A stretch of 64,000 nucleotides of DNA from Jackrogersella multiformis (lineage: Eukaryota; Ascomycota; Sordariomycetes; Xylariales; Hypoxylaceae), in contig CADCXD010000010.1 of assembly GCA_902806575.1 (NCBI GenBank), forward strand, positions 186,001 to 250,000, written 5' to 3'. Below the pieces are notes generated by a model, which made no database searches, was not told the origin of the DNA, and worked only from the letters and a program-made list of their open reading frames with translations. Shown here one piece after another: positions 23,298 through 34,369 of this stretch. Numbering within the stretch: the first letter of the stretch is position 1; the number at the start of each line of letters is the position of its first letter. The position numbers were made by a program, and so were the translations under genes.

Positions 23298-26200
23298 ATG
23301 AACACGTCGGACTGGGATCATTCATACTTTTCCTTTTGGCGGTCTCCGTCGAAGGTTGAAGCATGCAACTTGCAACCGGAGCCTGATAAATATAACTTCC
23401 TGTCCTTCCTCGCCACCGCCCAGGCCCTGCAGATTGCCTTTCTGCCTGTCATCTGGGACTCGACGAGGCAATCTGTAGGCGTGGGTGGGACCTCTAGGGT
23501 TCAGGATATGCTAGTCACGCTCGAGACAAGCTTTGCCTTCAAGATATACCAGAAGCGCAACAGGACGGAAGAGCAGATTTTTCGGACCCTTATCAATGAA
23601 GCCACTATATTGAGCCAAAGGTCTATGAAAGAACATCCCAATGTCGCTCAGCTGCAGGGAATCTGTTGGGATATCTCCTCGAACGATGATATATCGTGGC
23701 CGGTCCTGGTGTTCGAAAAGTCTCATTTAGGTGACTTGGAACATTTCTCAAGACACGAGGGTAGAGACATCACCACGACTGAGCGGCTGAGACTTTGTGT
23801 CGATATTGGAAGAGCGGTGAGGGACATGCATGCGAATAGTTAGTCGCGGCCTTATTGTGTATAGGTATATGACGCAGTTAATCGTTTTCTAGGTATTGTC
23901 CACGGAGATATCAAGCCAGAGAACGTTCTTATTTTCCAGGAAGAATCGGGACTTTATCACACAAAACTGATCGACTTTGGATACTCGGGTCAATATGCCG
24001 ATAGCAACCACCTGCTCTCACTCTTTGGCACGGAGCTATGGAATGCACCCGAGCATAGGAATCACATTCGTCAGTGGACTCTTCAAGAGGTTATCAGAGC
24101 GGACTTGTTCTCTTTTGGAATGCTCTGCCTATGGCTGCTTTTCGAACCATCTATATCAGGAAGAGTATATTTGCCTCAGAGTCTAGGTTCGGCAAACACA
24201 ACTCCTTCTGGATCAGGTTTCGATACTTTACATAGGCTGAAAGAATCGGGTGCCCTGAGAACTTGTGCCCAACAGCTTCTCTCTCTGGATACGGTCTTGG
24301 AGCAAGGTGATAAATTGGCCCTTGAGAAATTGTTTGAGTCAAGCCTGGATCCTGAACACCCCACGGAGCGAGAAACAGGTCTGTCAGGATTTATGACTAG
24401 ATTTGATGCTGAAAAGTAAGCCTTCGCTTCCAAATATGAGTATACAATATTAAGTGAGAAGTAGGAACACGCAGAAAGTCATACTGTCGAATCCTGAGTC
24501 TTCTACTAGCTTAACGAGCAATGACTTCAAGGTAAAATATTATTTCGCTCGTGAAGAAAGTCGACTAATCAAGAATAGATTGAAATGTCGGTTTACGAAT
24601 TCTACCGCAGCGACTATCGAGTGCGGTCATATATTGCTCAACGCCTCCAACAAATTCAGCCTTTAACACACGCAGCTATTCAGGTGGCCCTTTGTCACTA
24701 TATTGGCTTCGGCGTGCGAAGAAATCCAAACAGGGCCGAGGAAGTCTTACACGAAACCAATCAGACACTTAAGGATGTTCAGGATCTAATCTCTGCTATC
24801 CACGAGGAACGCGGTGTATATCACACGTCCACACTATCTGGCCTCGCCGCCATGGGCCAAGTTGCGTGGCAAGACTTCACCTATACTTACCTCGAACAAA
24901 AGAGAGTCGAACAGGCAGAGATGCGACTGAAGCAAGAGCTGGATGACTTGATTGTCGTGTTCGGAGAACATCATACCATTACCAACTTATCAAGATACGT
25001 CCTTGCGCAAGTTTATCTCACTCATCATCTCCCCACCAACGACACGGCCAAGGCGCTCGAGGCGGCTGAGAAGTTGCTTCTGCAGGTCACAGAGTCGAAC
25101 AAATCCAAGCTGATTCCAGATCATCCCGATACACTGGTAGTTACGAGCATGCTTGCATCAGTGTACAAGAGCCAACTCCGCTGGAATAAGGCTGAGGAGC
25201 TTGACTTGCAAATAGTCGCGACGAGCAGGGATAAATTAGGGCTCGACGATTCGTTTACATTGACAATGCTGTCAAATCTAGGCTTAGTATATAGTGCTCA
25301 GGGTCGGTTGAAAGATGCCGATCAAGTTGCCACACAAACCGTCGAGTCATGCAAGGCTACAGGCAGGTTTAACAATCCCGCCATGCTGACAAGTCTCCTC
25401 CAGCTCGTGGTAGACTACCAGAACCAAGGCCGGTGGGAAGACGTCGCGAGATTAAATATGCAAGTTATGGAAATGTACCAGGCGAAGCTTGGGGAAGGAC
25501 ATCCTGAAACGATAGATTCCATGGCCAACCTAGCACGGATATACCAGATACAAGGCAAATTGGAGGAGGCTAAAGAGCTCTTCTCACGTGCGTTGAAGCT
25601 GAGCAAGGATAGGTATGGGATAGAAAGTACCAATACACTGAGGTATATGTGCCTCTTGGCGTCAGTATTTTGGGATCAGAGTCGGTTTGACGAAATGGAG
25701 AAGCTGCAGGTACAGGTGGTAGAGGCTCAAACGACCATGCTGGGAGCGGCCCAGCCCGAAACATTGCGAAGCAAACTCAACTTAGCATCAGCGATCAGAA
25801 AACAGGGTCGGACGGAAGAAGCGAAAGAAGTTGAGAGACAGCTGTTGGAGACTTGCAAGACAAGCCTCAGGGGTAATCATCTTAACAAAGTCAAAGCATT
25901 GGAGGCCATGTGTGACATTGCTTCGGTTCTTTGGGGATCAGACCGGCTCAAAGATGCTGAAGAGCTGGAGCTTGAGCTGGTGGAGACATATAAGTCGGAG
26001 TTGGGCATAGGAAACCCTTTCACTCTCCGCAGGATGAAATACCTAGCATCGAGATATGAGGACCAGGGTCGGTGGGAAGAGGCTCAGGAGCTCTTGACCC
26101 AGGACATTGTGGCAAATACGGATAGTCTCGGGGCCGATCACAACGAGACGCTTCGAAGCATCAGAGATCTGGCAAAACTGCACGAAAAGCGATGCCAATG

Positions 26201-26567
26201 GGATGAAGTTGAGAAATTAGACCTACAATTAGTGGAGAAGAAGAAGGCTTTGCTAGGTGAGGATTCTCGAGACGCCCTGTCTAGTATGCACGACCTGGCC
26301 TTCTGTTACGCAGAACAAGAGCGATGGGAGGAGGCTGGGGACCTGTATTGGGAGGTGTTGGAAAAGAGGAAAACTCTTCTGGGTGAGAAACATCCCGACA
26401 CGCTAATGACAATGTACAATCTCGCCATCAGCTGGAAATCTGATGGCTGGGATGAGGATGCTCTGGAACTCTTGACGGAACGCGCTCATATTCGACAACA
26501 AGTCTTTGGCGACAGCCATCCGGATGTAGCTCTGGATTTGAAGACATTGAATGAGTGGACCAATTAG
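23298..26567 (+). CDS. Protein kinase-TPR repeat fusion protein
   Basis: Four exons fit: 23298-23838, 23893-24415, 24465-24531 and 24579-26567, with introns of 54, 49 and 47 bp. The product is 1039 residues. The N-terminal third is a protein kinase. It has a Gly-rich loop near GVGGTSRVQ (61-69) and the ATP lysine in FAFK (Lys82). The catalytic loop HGDIKPEN has Asp186 and Asn191. It also has DFG at 208-210 and APE at 232-234, so it should be active. From about residue 430 to the end come roughly ten TPR units of the kinesin-light-chain type, with recurring GxGHPETIDSMANLA, QGRWEEA and ALLGEDSRDAL patterns. The TPR part presumably binds protein partners; its role is not known. Fungal kinase-TPR proteins of this type recall STAND/NLR-like signalling architectures but no NACHT or NB-ARC domain is present. 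No disabling mutation is seen, although the RIP-mutated element ends only 142 bp upstream. Confidence 0.88.
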
Positions 26568-27977
26568 TTCCATGGGTGGTGTCGTTGATGACAGCTCTAG
26601 AAACGAGATCCAACCTGCTCCTCTTGGGTATTCTATTGTGTCGGCGGCGAAATGGGGATTTGGATGGTTACCGGTGTCACTCCTAATTCTTGAATCTACC
26701 GAGAAAGGATTGTTATGATATTCCTATAAGTCTCGTATATGCAAGAAATATTGATAGGTCTTTTATTCTCGGAGATAGAATAACATACGCAGAGGGAAGT
26801 TTTAGCAGTAATGTTAATTAATATCTGATTATGCAGCTTGGATGAGCCCCCAGTGGTGAATACCTTCCAGCTCACCGTAGTAGCTGGGACAGGACAAGCC
26901 GCAGGGCCCTGGGGTAATTACCAGGGGCGACGGCCGCTATGTCTAGGCTTCGTGTACGGGATCGGGATCTGGATATACGGTGGTGGAAACGGATAGGTCG
27001 ACAGGCGCGGGCGAGGTCGAGTACAGGGAGACCTTCTGCGACGTCGACTAGCTCGAGTGGTATCGCGGCGCCGATGGGAGTAGAAGAGGGTGGAAAAGGA
27101 GCTCTAATAATGACTCTGTAGGTGTGTTCATGGTACCCTAGCTAGGTTAATATGTGATGTAAGCAATCTAACATCTCCTCACCTAGATAGATATCTATCA
27201 ACTTAGCCATCAAAGGGCTAAATAGCGACAGAACCCCATCTTCCCTCGGTATCTTACCTAAGATCGCGCCCAAGGCAATATATTTATACCCGGCCAACCC
27301 ACCTTAGCTGGCCAATACCTAGCGCGATGCAATCTATCTATATAGGTACATATTAGCCTTACTGTAACGACCAAGCATACCTTGATGGCCAACCTTGCTG
27401 GCCAGCTTTCCTGTTTCGACCGCGCCCAGCCAATCACGCCATCCGCTATGCCTGGGTAGTCTGCCGGCATGTATATGTTGGTCTAGACGTGTTCGGATCG
27501 AGGGGACGGCTCTGATCTCGCGCGGCTCCGCGGCTGTGCCTGCGTTAGCTTGGTCCGGGACGGCAGGGCCACGTGTGGGCACGTCTAATTCTGACTTCAT
27601 TCCATCGCTTGTGGTGCTATGTGTCTAGTTTCTTGACGTCAAGGTTCAATTTTAGAGTGTCTTGCGATTTTTCGTTCTTCTAGGTTGTATTGTCGTCTTC
27701 ACTGCGGCTGATCTTGTGAAGATCGAAGAACCATTAATATGGTAAAGATCGCTAGTCAGGGTGGGAGGAGGAAACTTAAGAGTTGTCACAATAGAAGCAA
27801 GGCTTCACTCAATACTTCGGGGAGCTTCAAAATATGGATATCCTTTTAATTTATCATATTCTAAACGTTGTCTTGAATCCATGAACGGCACTCTACTTTT
27901 CAACAAGTCCTCGCTCCCCTTCTCCTTCTCCTCTTCCTTATCCAAGCCCAAGCCCGCGGCCTATCCAGTCCACTCGC
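26568..27977. other. Intergenic, no supported gene
   Basis: A GC-richer patch at 26930-27120 has short frames on both strands but no recognisable protein. Short repeats of a TGGCCA-containing unit occur at about 27291-27315 and 27383-27405. Nothing firm can be assigned. Confidence 0.5.
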
Positions 27978-28592
27978 TTACTGAGGCATATGCTCGAAGG
28001 CCTTCGTGAGGTGCTCCTGACAGAAGGGCAGCTTGCCGGCAGTCCAGATCTCGGTATCCTATCGCGGCAACACTTATCAGCAATTCGCTCACCCGTCGCG
28101 CAGAGCAGTAGCGCATGGAAGGGGCTGGTAAAACTCACAGGCTTCAAGGCCTTCCTGTCCTCCTCGCTCAGGGTGCCGCCCTTGAGAGCGATGATCGGGG
28201 GCGCCGCCTCGGGGTCGTGCGCGATCGGGGACCCACACTCGGGGCAGAAGACGCGGTGCACGAGCTTGCCGGAGGTGCCTGCCTTCGCGTAGCTCTTGGT
28301 CGTGCCGGTGATGGTCAGCTTGTCCTTGGGGACGACGACTACGAGGGCTGTTTGCTGCGTGTTAGACGTCTATATGCTTCTTGGTTGATGAGGAGTGGAA
28401 TTGGTGGAGTTACGTCGGGGAGAGGGAATAATGCTGATAAGCGAGAGGATGTGGAGGGTATGTTATGGACTTACAGTACGTAGAGCCCGTCTGTCGCTGG
28501 CAATCATCGCAGTGGTCGTAGCCGACGACGAGGGGATCCGAATCGACGGTGTACTTGACAGCGCCGCAGAGGCAATGACCTGAGAGACCCAT
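27978..28592 (-). CDS. GFA/CENP-V-type zinc-binding protein (glutathione-dependent formaldehyde-activating enzyme family)
   Basis: Exons 28592-28475, 28347-28139 and 28058-27978 are joined across introns of 127 bp (GTAAGT...ACAG) and 80 bp (GTGAGT...ATAG), giving 135 residues. The start MGLSGHCLCGAVKY carries the first zinc ligand pair CxC (Cys7, Cys9). HCDDCQRQTGS (27-37) carries the CxxC of the second site, and VFCPECGSP (72-80) the third pair. The C-terminal exon ends WTAGKLPFCQEHLTKAFEHM, typical of the fungal family. Named members add glutathione to formaldehyde, but most fungal paralogues are unproven and may act on other small electrophiles. The product should be cytosolic. No partner gene lies nearby. 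Confidence 0.88.
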
Positions 28593-30226
28593 TGTGGTTA
28601 TTTATGTAGGTTGATTTCTTTGATATAGGAATAGTTGGTTGATGTGATGAGTGTTTGTCTGTAATGCAGAGTCTTCCAAACGAAACTTGGACGAGGGATT
28701 GGCCCCTTTATATACACATATGACAAGACGGATCTAGTGTTCGAGTGGAGGTCTGAAGTAAAACCCGAAGCATCCTTGGGATATGCACAATGCTCCTATG
28801 ACATAGCCAGGGTGGTCAATCTCAAGAGCTCCCCGGTCCTGGGGTGGACTATTTAACAATTGATACCGGATTGGCGGATACGTGCTGCAGCCTTTACTTT
28901 TTCTCTACTTCTGCTATCACTCTTACGTGTAGGGGGTTCCTATAATGACGATTAGTAACTGCCCGTGTACCTTAGCACCTGGGCATGCAGCCAACCGGAG
29001 AACAAGCTGGAGTTCCGTCACTGGTGACAAGATGCGTGCCCAGGTCTAGATATACCTATGGACATGCCAGGTAGCTATTGATTATTTTATCTTCTCCGGG
29101 AGCTTCGATTCCTTGACGGTGGGGTTAATATCTCCAAGGGCTTGTTGGCGGGGTATGCGTTATAGTCTACGTCAGGAGCTCAGCTTGCGTAGCGCGAAAT
29201 CTGAAGTCTTGCAGATCTATCCAGTCCGAGGTGGACTCTTACGTCTAGCTGTGTAGCTGTATATCTACTCGCTCGCTCTATGAAGAGTAGGTTGGCGAAC
29301 TTGTACTTGTACACGACAATGTTAATATCAAATACATATCCCTTGCAGCTGATTATAGGTTGCTGTGATTGGATACTAGGTTGCTTATGTCCAGAAATCT
29401 CAAGAGGCGCCGGTGATAAGGGTTAGATCAAACCAATCCGGCCTCAGTCAGAACGCTATTATGAATAGACATAATAACCTGCTCTAATAAAACTTATTTG
29501 AGACATTAGGATCAATATCGCTGCTGTGGCACGTCGAACTAGCCTACAAGATAGGTATTTGTCAAAGATCCTAGTCCGAGCTCCGCCGCCCCAGGCCACC
29601 AACCTCGTCCTGGGCTGACGCCGAATACTTGATTAGTTTCCGGAGTGGATATGCGAATTATGAGTGGCTGTTTGTATTTGGAATATCTGCGTCTATCGAT
29701 AATCGCGCTTCTGCTGGGCCGTACCGCAGCCTGCGTCCCTGCAGGTGGCCAAGCTAAACTGCGCGTAAGTTGTAACAGATCTGAAAATCCTCCAGGGATT
29801 ATCATATGTGCCTCTAATGCCACGTTAATGCCATGCGAGAGCATTCATGCAGCTTCAGTGAACTCCACATTTATATTCAATGACTTAATTATGTTTGGTA
29901 CTGTTGAAAGGGGTTTCGCCGCTCTTATGATTCAGATTTATTTGCATCTTGATTAAAACTCAAATCATATACCGACTATTCGGCTTCATATCGGCGAACT
30001 TGTTGGTCGATGCACAATGTGAATGCAGCGTCGAAGTTCGGGAGCTTGACGATAGGCGAGCGCTAAGAGGTATTACAAATATATCCTTGGAGTTGACGAG
30101 TGGGCTCAAATGTGGGCTCATAAATTCCGAGGTCGTATAATGACATTCTCGAAGGATACGTCAATATGTATATATGCCCCTGGATATATATCGGGGCGTT
30201 GGAGTCGACAAGTGTCTCGATGTCGG
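28593..30226. other. Intergenic, no supported gene
   Basis: Overlapping frames at 29539-29956 on both strands lack domains and splice logic. The first 100 bp or so is the promoter side of the GFA gene. Nothing else is identified. Confidence 0.5.
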
Positions 30227-32101
30227 TCAAGACATTACTACCCAAGCTAGCAACAATTTGAGAATCCAGTGTTCGAGCTTGAGGATATCCACGCTACCCA
30301 TGGCAGTTCTATCAGCAATGAAGAGTTTCAAGACCAACTTCCGGTACGCTTGTCTTGATTTATTATCCTCGTGGGTCAAAACATATCCATCCATGGACGA
30401 AAGTCGAAAGCCTCGGGTATCTTCTTGAGGATGAGTAGCGGTACTGGTCTGACTCGAAGTTAGTGGTCGTTGGATTCGCTCAGGTCTCCGCCGCAAATTC
30501 TTTATCGCCGTGAAACAGCCATATTCCAAGAAATTTGGTATTTGAAGTTGTGGCGGTGGCTGTTTCTGGATGAATAGCGTTAGCAACACTACCGGTTTCG
30601 ATACCCATATTGTTTGATTCTCGTTCAGCTCGCAAAACATAGCCTCGAAGTCGTGGGCATAATGAACAAATCTCGAATAGAAAGCAGGTGTCAAGATCTT
30701 AAACTCTACTGTTTCGGCGATTTCAGGATACTCTCGAGCTTGGGTTGACATCATCGTTTCGACCGGCGCATTTGGGATACCGCTGGGAACGTATTGTAGA
30801 ACTAATGGTTGAAGCGACTGTTCAACTAAATGCCTCAGATACCGTCTAAATAGAGGCTCAAGTTGACTTTCCGTCTCATCAGCATGTCGACCAATGCTAG
30901 TATTGAGCGGTTCTGGTCGATACCATACGTGGAGCTTTCGCCGGAAGAATAAGGCTGCGGCCTCTTTAACGATCCTGGGGAAGGTAACGAAGCCGACCCA
31001 CCACCAGGAAGTCAAGAAATTGAATTTCTGAAGGAAGTTCATCTTCTCCGGATCAACAGCATCGCCGTCCGAGAATATACGTGCTACTAGCTTCGCGTGG
31101 TCCTTGGAAGATATCAGATTTATCGTACAATCGATCGGACCTCGTCCTTCCATATTCGGGAATAAAGGATCATGCGCTACAACCGAATATGCACCCTTTC
31201 TAGAGTTGAAGGGAGATACATGAAAATCCTTCTTCCAGGTTTTCTTCAACGGTTTCGGACCATTGGCCTGGGCCTGAGCCTGAGCCTGAGCCTGAGCGAC
31301 TCCTGGCGGGGATTCAATATCAGATGCTTCCATCGATTCTGTGGTGTCATCAACTGTTAAGAAGTACATTCTTCTTTCGTCAAAAGTGTTATTAACTTCA
31401 AGAATTATTGCCGCCAATTGCTTTTCAGCAGAATAAAGGTACCAAAAAGAAACAGGGTTGAAATGGTAACCCAGAAATTTCGCCGCAGTAACCAAATACG
31501 CATATGGGTATCTAGAAGCATCAACACCCTACGTTACGTTAGCTCTAGATCCTCTAAAGTAGGAAGATGGTTGGTGTACTTGGGATTCAAGGTAAGCATC
31601 CAGCTTGCCCCTTAAACCGAGATGACCATTTCCCCTTTCGAGGTAGTCCGCAGCATCAACCTTATACCAGCCCTTCGCCCCGGTGCTATTCTCGTCGTTT
31701 GATATCATGCCGCCTGCGGCACCTGTCCAACCGACAGGTATCCCAACCACAAGATACGAATAAACAAATGAGTGTTTCTTCGGAAAGAACCTGGTGTGTG
31801 TTGTTTGACAAGGGAATAGCATAGGCCGCCCTGGGCCATCCCATATCGACAACTCTGCTATCCGACTACATCGCTGTTCGTACGCAAAGTAGGCGAAAGC
31901 GGCTGTAGCTACTGCAGCCGCTAACACGAATACTTCAGGATAATTGGTGGTAATGAGTTTAAGAATAGGAGGGCCCCTCGCCAAGAGAAACCAAGCAGCG
32001 AGAAGGAATACATCTCCAAGGCTCCCAAAGATAAGGTAATAGCTCAACGCGGCTGCTCGTATAATGACGTTATTCATAGACATCCCAAGAATGATGTCCA
32101 T
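30227..32101 (-). CDS. DUF1365 family membrane-associated protein
   Basis: Exon 1 is 32101-31580 and exon 2 is 31528-30227, with a 51 bp intron (GTACAC...CGTAG). The product is 607 residues. The ATG at 32101 was chosen because the upstream frame holds only GTG/CTG codons. Two hydrophobic segments lie in the first 80 residues (AALSYYLIFGSLGDVFLLAA and VFVLAAAVATAAFAYFAY). The DUF1365 core follows, including TTHTRFFPKKHSFVYSYLVV. The splice-spanning segment reads SRYPYAYLVTAAKFLGYHFN followed by PVSFWYLYSAE. Next come FHVSPFN and a C-terminal region with FLEYGCFTAIKNLRRRPERI. An (Ala-Gln)5 run at the VAQAQAQAQAQA segment is an expandable repeat. In bacteria the family sits beside fatty-acid cyclopropane synthase and amine-oxidase genes, suggesting a lipid role; no such neighbour is here. 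The biochemical function is unknown. Confidence 0.85.
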
Positions 32102-33022
32102 CAGGAGCACTCTAACCTCGTTGCAACGCTGCGACCTATTTGTTGGTAAGCAACCTCCTGCCTCCTGTTACCACTCTAGTTTATTAGTGTCAATTGCAAA
32201 TCAATTGCATATGTGTAGGGTCGTCTGGTCCAGATTGTTGTAGGAATAACAAGAACAGAGACAACGGGCAGTTTGAATCGTACCACCAGAAAAGGAATAT
32301 TTATGCATGTACCTTAATAGGGAGGTACCTACGGTTTAGGTATGAGACAATCACTCCAATATCTTATCGCTTATCTTATCAGAACTTGGTTGACTCGATG
32401 TTGAAATTTAGGTATGTAAGTACCTAAAGGTGATTTCCGATAATGGTCGCAAGGTTATACAGATCAAATTAAGAAGGAATGGTTTCTTGATTCTATATTT
32501 CCATCTCTCATTCTTTCCATCTTGTAAAAACAATTGGGTTATATTTAAGTTCGAGTTTAAAATGTCGTATTAAAAAAAACACGGAAACCCCGTTTCAATG
32601 GAAGTGAGCGAGGGGCGGTAGGTGCATTTGCCTTTCGGCGTTAGGGCATGCCGTTCAAGGGTTGCCTCCCCCGCCAAACCACACTCCGATTGAGTCAGCG
32701 GCGGCTCCGCTTTCAGCCCACCCACTTCCACCATCATTCCTTCTCCTTCCACAGCCCCAAAAAGGACATATATCTTGTAGCCTTACACCCTCACGAGCGC
32801 TTTTAGGTCCGCAACTTCTTACAACCAACTCGGCAACACAGAAATTTTGTACCGCCACCAGCAACAAACGAATTCGAACCCAATATACAAACAACCGTCC
32901 GATTACGATAATCGCATTGCAAAGCCACCGCTGCAATTTAAACCCCGCCCGCCGAAAAACCTAACAATTCGAAGAACGAGTACCTATACCTTAGGTAGAT
33001 AAAAAGAAAAACAGACTTCAAG
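32102..33022. promoter_or_regulatory. Divergent intergenic region, DUF1365 / MBF1
   Basis: The 921 bp between two divergent starts must contain both promoters. The part next to MBF1 (about 32650-33000) is C/A-rich with pyrimidine tracts, as is common for highly expressed fungal genes. Frames here (for example 32655-32964, both strands) are not supported. Confidence 0.5.
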
Positions 33023-33606
33023 ATGTCTGAAGAGTGGGACACCGTCACCAAGATCGGAAGCAAGTCCCGCGGCGGCGCGTCGCAGCGCGAGACCGTCGTG
33101 CGAGGCAACGCCGCCATCAATGCCGCGAAGCGCACCGGAGGGAGCATCTCCACCGAGAAGAAATTCACCACCGGCAATACTGTAAGATCCCCATCATCTT
33201 TCCTCAATCCTCAATCGCATCGACCAATGATCTCCCCCTCCCCTCTCCTCTCCTACCAACATATATACCATTCTCAGACCTCGCCACTAACCCACGCCCC
33301 CAGGTAGGCAAAGGCCCCGAAGGGCAGCGCCTGACCAAGGTAGACCGCAGCGACGACATCATCAAGCCGAACACCGTGGGCAAGGAGGTGGGAGACGTGA
33401 TCAGCCAGACGCGGCAGAAGGTGGAGCCGAAGATGACGCAGAAGGACCTAGCCACCAAGTGCAACACGACGCCGTCCGTGATCGCCGACTTCGAGCGCGG
33501 CACCGCCACCCCCGACCAGAAGATCCTGTCGTCCATGGAGCGCGTCCTCAACGTCAAGCTCCGCGGCACCGGCATCGGCGAGCCCAAGTTCAAGGGCAAG
33601 AAATAG
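33023..33606 (+). CDS. MBF1: Multiprotein-bridging factor 1
   Basis: Exon 1 is 33023-33181 and exon 2 is 33304-33606; the 122 bp intron has GTAAGA and CCCCAG ends. The product is 153 residues. The N-terminal MBF1 domain begins MSEEWDTVTKIGSKSRGG and includes RETVVRGNAAINAAKRTG. The C-terminal half is a cro/C1-type helix-turn-helix (MTQKDLATKCNTTPSVIADF, then ERGTATPDQ) followed by the basic tail GEPKFKGKK. MBF1 bridges TATA-binding protein and bZIP activators (Gcn4-type) and also acts at stalled or collided ribosomes to keep the reading frame. It is cytosolic and nuclear. The codon choice is strongly C/G-ending, unlike the AT-rich surroundings, which fits high expression. Confidence 0.96.
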
Positions 33607-34369
33607 AAGGGGCAGGATTAGAAATATAGATACAGAGACGATTGAAGGAGGGAGAGAGGGTAGAGCAGGCAGGAGAGCAAGAGGTTCGATGATGATAACG
33701 ATGAACCGATAGTCCGCAGACGATGGGCTAGGCGGGCTACACCAGTAGGCTGCTGTATGATGAGATTTTACTTAGAGGCAAAGGGGGCAAGGCAGGAAAG
33801 AAAGTCGACTCTGCCCCCGACCCTATAAGCTGCATTGCATAGCATGCGTGGGTCGGCATCCGCTGCGAAGGAGAGTCGATGGGTGATCGGCTCGCGCATT
33901 GCTGCCGTTGCGTTACTTTTAGACAGGAATAGAAAAAGTCGCCGTCGAACAAACATTACCTATATACGTTACACGTTACACATTTACTTATACCAAGAAC
34001 ATAACTTCTCTGATGATGCTTTCAAGTTTTGTATGTATTAGACTCTTGATCTTTCGTGAGTCTCCTCGTTTTCTCGTGCTGTTGGCTCTTGGTAATATAT
34101 ACAACCATACAACCCCTTCTGCTCCTCCACCCTCATCCGTCGTTCCGTGTAGACAAGTGGTATATCCTTTCCGGCGGCGGCAGAATCGCAATGCAGGCCG
34201 TTCAAACATAACGCATCGCAATGCAAATAAAATCAAACCCCTACTCAGCCAGCTCTAGCTCTAACTCTTTGCCTGACTCGCTCGCTCTCCCATCAAAGCC
34301 TCCTTTCTTCTCTCTTTCTCTCTTCTATTACTCAAGACCCCATCTCTCACCCCGCCCACACCCTTTCTC
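33607..34369. other. Convergent 3' regions of MBF1 and CDT1
   Basis: Both genes end into this 763 bp. It contains pyrimidine-rich DNA at about 34255-34375 and no supported gene; frames on both strands are short and overlap. Confidence 0.55.

Noticed and set aside
29539..29956. Overlapping frames of about 100 codons on both strands
   Set aside because: No domain or splice logic; likely chance frames.
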